Part shown: positions 51,301 to 60,300 of the stretch, piece after piece | Layout of the letters: each line of letters opens with the position of its first letter | How positions within the stretch are numbered: the first letter of the stretch is position 1 | DNA from: Trichuris trichiura | Taxonomy: Eukaryota; Nematoda; Enoplea; Trichinellida; Trichuridae | Reading direction: 5' to 3' | Assembly (NCBI GenBank): GCA_037903355.1 | Contig: JBAJFE010000023.1 | Location: 1,922,001 to 1,986,000 of the forward strand | Length of the DNA stretch: 64,000 nt | Translations under genes and position numbers: made by a program | Notes under the pieces: generated by a model | The model's input: only the letters and a program-made list of their open reading frames with translations | Databases searched by the model: none | Told to the model about the DNA's origin: nothing

Positions 51301-54300
51301 GTATTTTCAGTAAGCCAGCTTGCAGGCATTACCGAATGGAATGCAAGGGAAATTGAGAAAAAATGCACCCTCAATCCCGTATTAACTTCTCGCCGGAGAA
51401 ATACTTAACAAAAAATACATAGTGTATACACTGCCCTAACAACAGCAAGAGGAAAAGGTTTACTCATTATTCTGGGAGTTACAGCTGAAGGAATATGTAC
51501 TCAGTGAAAGCCAACGTTTCAACCGAAGTTACATTATAGAAATTTTAAGTGAAAATCATCTTTAGCGACCAAACCGGTCCCTCAGAAACGAATGTAAAAA
51601 GTGATGCAGAAAATGGAGAACTTCTCGAAACAAGAAAGGTTGTTAGAACTACCAATGATGGGGCAGATGGTGAAAACGAAGGGGATGCGAAGGTAACACT
51701 TTGCCTATGTATCATCGTCATAAGCAAATTTAATTCATTCTAAGTGGAGCTAGCAAGCCTTATCAAGATGGAATAAGTAAGACAAGGAATGATCGCTCAA
51801 GTAATCTTTCAACCTTGAGGACATTTTAACATAACACCGAACTAGGTTTGAAAAGGAGTAGCGCGTCAGCGTGCAAAACTCAGTAAAAACCATCAAAAAC
51901 CTTGAACTTCACGTCAATCCCGAAAATCGTTTTCACTGTCGAAATGTACATTATAGGGCCATCCTCCGAAAATGTCGCCCAAATACGAAAGTGCACTACG
52001 AAAGATTATAACGAAAATCAAGCTGAAGCCTGACACGAAATCGTTTGTTCTGCGCATGCAGCAGGAATCAGGCAAGGCGTGGCAGCTAGACGTCGATTTG
52101 CCAACGCAGGTAGGCTAAGAAAACCATGCAAGCAGTATGAAGCATAGATAGCATTTGGTGACCACATCGTTTGACAGATATGGAGAGTGAGCTCGCTTAG
52201 CGGAGGTACATGGAAGAAGCATCCCTCCTTCAAAAATTATGTACCCTTGGCGGCCGGTCAAGAGTTCGATCTGACAGGAAACATTATAAACGGCTTAATT
52301 CAAGTAACCTTTTTTGGAATTTTACTGCCGGGCTTGCATATGCACAGCTGCAGATATCTGTGGACGGTCGTGTCATTTCTCCCTGGTATAGCTTACCTGG
52401 GAAGAGTGTTAAAAGGTTAACTACGGGAGGCGGAATCGAAAAACATACGAGTCGATTTATTCATACAAACCAGTGAGTATTTAAATATTATATTCTTCTC
52501 TCCCAGATCTCTGAAGGCTATGCGTTCGGTAATGCACCTAATTTGCTCATATTCCTTTTGCTAAACAACAAAGCGAAGAGAACATGTGCGTTTTACGTTT
52601 TCAACAAACAACTTCAGGAAATGAGATGAGTAGTTCCAAGAGGGTCTGTTATCGTAAGTGAGAGTTAAAGAGAGCGCTACCAACACCTCAAGACAGTGGT
52701 CCTTTTGAAGCTTCAAATTTTTGAATTGCAGTAGGCTACGAACTCGTCATAATTCTGTTGCGCTTATGAACATGGAAAAGGTGAAAACAGAAAAGCCACT
52801 TTACTATATTTATACACAACCGAGTTAAAACAGAGTTGTTGCTGTATGTGACTACATTTCAGCCCGTCTGCTTTGTGTCGAGACGCTCCCAAGTGGTCGA
52901 AAGAAGATCCTCACATGGCAGACAAAAGAACTGAAAGGGTATTGCAACTTTTAATGACAAACATAAATGGTTAAGCTACATGCCAACAGGCTTAATTTTT
53001 AAAAGTAGACTTAATGAAAGTGGTACCATGATTAACCGTTTGTACTGTGCCTATCCTCAAAACGTTCCCGGCTAACCCTACGCACATGCTAAGATAAAAG
53101 TTAGCGACTGCAGCTTTCCACATGGACTGAAAAAAATATAATGCAAAGAAAAGATTTTAAAAATAGGGTAGACTCAGTCTGGACTACATCTTCTTCACGC
53201 CGTAAAATCGACTGGGGAAAATAAATCGTTTTCGAAATGCTTCCTTGCTTAAACTGACTTGAGACCAACCTGAGGCAAAATGAACAATGACGATATTTCA
53301 CTCTGTTAGGAATTATTGACGGAGCAAACAGACAAACGGGAATTCCTTGCCGAATGATTGCGCGGTGAGCTTCACTTTCACGAATTTTAGTTTGACAAGA
53401 AAAAGAGACCATATACGCTAGCGGACGCGGAGCTCACACTCCGTCCAAACGGAAGGCATATTTACATACGCATTCCAATGGAGAAAAACACTGAATGGAT
53501 GATAACAGCGGACGCGAAAACCAATGTAAGCTCATTTGTTCTGGTAAAATCAAACATGCAATGCAAAAAATAATAAACATGCAGTAATTTTCCCGCGTGC
53601 ATGAACGAAGAACTTTGTATTTACAGGAATGGACATGCAGTTCAATGATTAATGGCGAGCGATTGAGAGAAGTGTCATATCAAAGCAATCATCCACTGCA
53701 ATACGGAAAGAAGTTCCCTCTACTAATATTCGTGAAAGCAGGAGTGGGCCAAGTATGCAAATAATCCTTAATCAGCTAGTTATTTTTTACTACAGTCATA
53801 ATTCTGTTTGCAGGTAGGTCCAGACATGGAGAAAGCGTTCACTGACAAGTATGCATTGCCTGGAAGAAGCGTTAAGGGCATTATGATAACCGGAGACGTT
53901 GACGTACATTATTTGAGCGCCGTAAACTATCCCAGGTAACATTTGATACTTCCGCCGGAAAGATGAATTGTGCGATCAGAACTGGAAAACATTAAGCACC
54001 TACCGTAGAAGTGGGACCTGCGCTACCTAATATTCACGATAGAAAGCTGAGTTTATCAACAGTTTGTATACCCGCTCTCCTGAAGCATATACAAAATGTT
54101 GATATTGCCCTGCGCTAAAACATGATCTTTATATACTTTATCGCAAGTAGAAATTTCTGTGCACAAGCTGTGAACACGTGTAACATTTCATAGTGGCCTA
54201 TCGAAAATCATCGTGGCAATTAATTTTAACTAAACTCGATAGCACAATAGCGTACCCTTTAAGGTTTACAACGAAACTTGGAATACTGATCAAGAGACAG

Positions 54301-57300
54301 TACGAACTTAGACTGCAATGTTCTCAACGTAATTTAGTTAGGAAATGCAGCTCTGTCATCCGCGGCGATCGCACATGTTAGGATAGACGGTCGCATGGAC
54401 AAGACGGGAGGAACGGAGAGGCATTCCAGATAGAGAAGGAATTACACAATTTTTGGGTTTACTTCTTGTAGGGACAAGCCGCGTTGGATGGAAGCAAGAA
54501 TAGCATACGCCGTTAGTCTTGTCCACATTTTAGTCGAGCCGTTTACGTTCTCATTTAACTTCACAATCCGACTTTTATATTTCAGCTTTTTTCTTTATCT
54601 TAAAAATATGAAGTGCTTGATTTCAGGGACAGCATGGACAGTGTTGTCTTGCCGTCTTGGAAGCCGACCATACACACAGAAGATATAGTTACAGAAATAA
54701 AAGACCACTGGGAAGAGAATAACGACTACAAGAACGCGTTGGCGAAGCGCATACAATACATAACTGTAAGACTGATTGCTTTTGCTGTTGAAGCATTTTA
54801 GTTCATGCAACAAGAAATTACTCTCGTGAGTTCACATTCCAGTTCATTGTAAACAAGAGCTCTCCATCAAAAACAAATGATAATTACGAAAAAAGATTAA
54901 CATCCATTAATGTGAACGATGACATTTTGTTTTGCAATAGCGTCAGTCGCGACTGTCGATGGGAATGCTAGCTATACACCTTTAGCGAAAAAAGCATTAA
55001 GTCAAACACGTATAGGCTGATCTTTCGAAGAGGAAAACGTTAACATACGTCAGAAAGGTGCGAGAGTCAAAGCAGTTTGATGCAAAGGAATGCCTTTTTC
55101 CAATGAGCCATTGAAATGGGAAGAATGCATTAAAGGGCCCAGAGTTATTAAGTACTTGCCGATAAATACGTGGTGGAAACAATAAGGATCACTGTTTAAC
55201 GCTAATTGGCTAACTGCACCTTTGATTCGCCTTCAATCATTTGCGAAAGTAAAAGGTAGACATAGTTGGGCAAAGCTTAGATTATGCGCTACAGTCTGAG
55301 CCAAAAGAATAACATATTTTGTTGTTATTTTTACAACTTTCAGGAAGCAATGTCTGATTCACCGTCCGCGGGAATGATTTTCATGACAATGAAAGTGAAC
55401 CCGAACGCTAAGAAATTCCACATTATTGCGGAAATGGATGAGAAGAAAATAGGTTGGATACTGGATGCACAGTTGCCTGAGCTGGTACTGCATTCTGTGC
55501 TGATTATTAATTATTGAAAACAGCTAAGGCGTACATGATCAAGTTAATTATTTTTTCATTTCGCAGCATTGGGTACTCAGAACAGTGATCGATGGAAAGT
55601 TTAAAACAGTAGGCAACTACACTAGCAAGACGCCTATGCGGCAGGACGGAAAAATTCTTCTGTTAACACAAATTCATAACGGACATCTCAAAGTAAGCTA
55701 TTATAAAGAAGCTACAAAAGAATATAACTATGCCGCAATGTTGCAGTTCATCATAGACACTGTAGCGGTGCCACTGAAATGCAAACTCCCGGCGACAATT
55801 GTCCGTAATGTCATAGCATTGGGAGACGTAGAAAGCTTTGAACCAACTATTGTTTACTGGAAAAAGTAAGCTTCTACGATACAAACTTAAACACGTTTAG
55901 GACAACGGATATTAAAATAGACAGGTTGCAAACAATTTGTCAGTCCATTTATTATGCATTTTTTACGTCGCGCAGAAAAATCGTGGTAGTGATACAGCTG
56001 AGAAAACTTTTCTTTCACTCTATTTCAGTTCAAAGAGTCCGCAACGCTATGACGACGGCAGCTTTGGCCAGACAAAAATACGACCCGAAGAATTGATAAT
56101 CAACGCGGGAAGCCCCTCAAGTGCAATTGGAAGAGCCAAGCTAACTGAAATACTTGAAGCATCCAAGGTACCTCCTATTATATACATGTTCGTAAAGGGT
56201 TGCAGGGATTTCCAGGGACCTTTAGCGCTAACATATGGCCAAATCTTCGATGAAAATGTTTTTAATAGAACAAAGTTGTAAAAAACAGCTTTTTTCCTTG
56301 TCAAGGTGCTATCCTGGCTGCCTAAAAGTGCAGACGACGCTAAGTGCTATTCATAAAAGCTTTGTAAAAATAAAGTTTCTTTCTCGCTCAAAATAATGCA
56401 GACCTTTCAAGCTCTTCTCGTTATCCGAAGACTGTAAACGAAACATGTGCAGTTCTGCTACCTTTCACGGTGGGATATTGAGACTTCTCAGTCACTGGCG
56501 AACTAAAGTCTGGTTTTGTCTACTGCTAAGCGCGCCACTTGCTAATTCAACAAGTCCAAGTTTCATACTATGACCAAATAAGCTTGCAGAGAAAACATAA
56601 GTAACCCTTGGCGCGAACCCACATGCTTCTTTCGATCAGTGTCTTTAGCTATGCTCTAGGAAAGTATTCTAACGCTCCCAGAGTAAACTACTGCCCGCGG
56701 TCGATAAGAAAAATCTTTTTGTTTCAGGCTCCTCCAAAGAAAGGACAACAAGAAAAATTAAGAGACATGCAATCAATCCATGCAACAGTGCGACTAGAAC
56801 CAAACGCGGAATCGTTTGCGGTGCACATAAAACTGGATGACGAAACTGAATGGAAAGCAGTTGTAAATGTACTAACGCTGGTAAGTTAAGCGAATTCACA
56901 AAGCTGCACCCATTAGACTTACAGCACATTATGATACTTTAAAATATGGCAAGCAGTTCACAGACATTTGCATACAATGTGTTCCATACGTTACTTTACG
57001 GCCACACACTTTGAGCTATCCTAAACATATTTACAATGTGGTCCAGCGTAACTGCACGTTCAAGGAACTTTATTCATGCAAATCCAATACCGCACCTCAT
57101 CTCGAGGGAAATAGTACACTGACTACGAAGCCATTTTATTCTTAAGAACGAAAGCTATTCAATAAGCTGCCCAAGTCCACTTATCGATTAAATCAATAGC
57201 CGATCCAGTTTTCAAAAAGTGCAAAAATAAAGCATGACCAAGAACGTAAACGTCAAGTGGGACCTTGTCCTGCTCCCACTGTACCTTGATGCGCCAAGCG

Positions 57301-60300
57301 TCGAAATACTAATACGACTATTTATAGAGATGGACGATAAGTTCATTTGTCAATGGAAGATGGATCGAAAGTTTGGCATTCAAAAGTCGACAACCATTGA
57401 TACAAGGTGCTACGTTCAAACTAATTATTATAATCGACATTTACACTGCTCAAGTAAGATAGCCGAATAATAACTTGCAAGTAACAGGACTTGCCTTGCA
57501 GATATTGATCAATGGACAGGTTATATCTCCTAAGTGTCCACTACTGGGAGAAAGCGCAAAACAAGTGACAATATCTGGTGACGTAGACGTGGGCGCCATT
57601 AGGACTGTTTATTGGAACATGTAAGTACAAGGTGAAGCGTCAACAATGACGTAGGCGCTACTTTCCTTCCAAACGGGAAAAAGTGCCAAATTGGGTCTCT
57701 GGTCAAGGGGCAAACGAGTTAAAGACGTTTTCCTTAAATTGAAACAGGCTAGTCACATGCGTAAAACCAGTGCTGTTATCTTGCTTCAATTTTAGACTCA
57801 GGTTCAATTGAACCCTTTCAGTGCTTGATTAGTGATATCAATAAGAGAAAGTTGCTTTGCAGTCTGACTGGGCCGGAAGATCCTTTGCAAGCATTTGGAC
57901 CGCAACAGAAATCGCCAAGAAGCGTCATTGAAAAAGTTTACGGAGAAATAATGAGAGAAAAACAAGAATACTTCTATTCGAAGGTATGAACAACTCGCGC
58001 AGGACAGCGCTACACGCGTTACGCATGGCGGGGAGCACATTAGACAACAGGAGCTTCCGTAAAAGTTGACAACTCAATCTTCCTACGTTCGCAAAACTTC
58101 GGAAGATATAAATAAGTTTTGTCTCAAAGTCATACTTCACGCGTTACTCATTCCAAGCGAAAATACGAATTTCATGACATACTAACCGCCCACTCGCTAC
58201 GGCTGCACGACTGTCAGCCCAATGCATATGATCTAAACCGACGCCACAGAATTAAGCATCACTTGAAATTTTAGCCGCGCGGAATTTTAAATTCCAGAAG
58301 ACCCGAAGAGTTAAAGTGGCTAATTAACATCCCAATGAAGCTACTGCCGTGGGCACACAAGTTCGGAGTGTCCATTAAAATGGACTTACACGTTCTTTGG
58401 CAATTGGTCGCCAACGTGAAGACAAACGTTAGCAGCACAGTCAAGTTTATCTGTACAAATTATTGCAGATGGCTTATTGCAGGAATGGACTCTCAGCTCA
58501 TACATAAACGGGACGGAGAAGAATAAAGTTTCGTTCAAAAATCCAGTACCTCTAACAACTGGTAAACTATTCCGGCTAACGATAAGCATAGGCAGTGGCG
58601 AAAGCGAGGTAAGAAAAGCGAACTATTGGCTAAAGGAAGAATTCTTAGCTGACAGTGTCGTATGCTGCAGGTTATGTTAAACAACAAAAAAATCTCTCCC
58701 GTCTACGTAGTGCCCGGGCGAAGTCTTGGTCGTGTTGTGGTAACCGGTGACGTGATTGCACAGGAAATTCGAAGTACGCAATTGCGACGGTAAGGAACAG
58801 CCAAACGAACTCATTAAGGATAGCAAATGACGTACCACCAGGCTGAACTGATTGACACGAACGCATCTTTAGGCCGGCTGTATGTACAGACTAATAGAAG
58901 TCATATATAGTTCCCGCCTAAGAGTGAGATCAAACGCGTTATTTAGCTAATACTAAATGCGGCAATTGTATGCACATACTGAAATCATACTGTGAAGTTT
59001 TATTAAGCTAACGTGAATATTGTTAAAAGTAGTTTAAGCGGATTTTTTCGCGAAAACAAAAGTCGTCATTTCAATAAGGGAGACGTCGCTGCGACGCTAA
59101 GCATTTGCTCCTCATTGTTTATAAACGTTTTGTTAAGGGAACCGCTAATCACAACGAAAGGTGACTATCTGTACGGATATGTGCTCAAATGGGAAACGCT
59201 GAAAAAGATTTACGATACCCCCGTTGATGATAAAAAAAGAAAAAGATCGGTAAGAACTGTACAGTACCGGCAGTTAAATTTTCCCTCCGTCTTATTGTGT
59301 CCCTGATTGCTAATAATTACGGGTATAAGTATGCATTTGCGAACGCTAAGTTGCTGAAATGCTGCTGAGAAAGTCTGATCAGTATGAGCAAAACACTTGT
59401 CGCAAATTGGTGAACATACAGCAATAGAAAATTTGGTGCGCCTGCGTATGTCGACTTCCTGAAAAGTTATCAAAAAGTGCACAGTGTAGCTAATTCAGTG
59501 GGCACTAAATTTCCCACCAATGTGCTATTACATGTTATCCTGTAGCATACATTCAGTTACATATTGTTACGGCTACTTGTACTGTTTGTTCTTGAAAGTT
59601 AATACCCTTCTATCTTTTCTATTCAAACTAATTCCGTACCGCGTTAATAGAAGAACAATTGAATGCGTCATTTTGAAAATTTCATACATTCGATCAACTA
59701 ACTCAAGCGTTTTACCCTTCACTTGTAAATCAGGCCTAACGGTGTATTCTTTAATGGAGGTCCCTATTTGAGTAGCAAACTTGTTGAATGACATATTTTT
59801 TTAGCTTAAAGTTGAAGGCGAGTATGTGGACATAACAGAAAGCAAAATACTGCTTTTTACGAGAGTTCTACTGAAGAAAACTCGAAAGGCATTCACAGTA
59901 GACTTTATCATGAAAGGTAGCAATAAACTGCGGCTGCTCGTCACGGTACCAACAAACGTAAGTAAACCAACGCGCTCTCCTCTGTCTATTTCGAGCATGC
60001 ATAACTCGGCGGTAAACCTTTACTTGACCCTACGCAGGAGTGGAAATTCAGTACGTACAAAGAAAGTACATGGACGACAGAAGCAACCTATAACTACCCG
60101 ATACCGCTGTTTTTCGAAAACAGAGCAATTGACATGATTTTCATCATCGAAAAAGGATACGTGCAGGCAAGGAAACATGGACGATATTTCGCGAATAATC
60201 CTATTTAACAATACAGCTCCTAATTCAAAACCAAAAAAGCTTTCCGAAAGTACCTTTACCAGGAAAGCTTTTCTACGGACTTAAAATCGAAGGAGATCTG

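Noticed and set aside
57234..57470. ORF ending in a domain-like segment in a frame other than exon B16
   Set aside because: The 126-nt exon at 57328-57453 in another frame gives a clear B strand and fits both phases.
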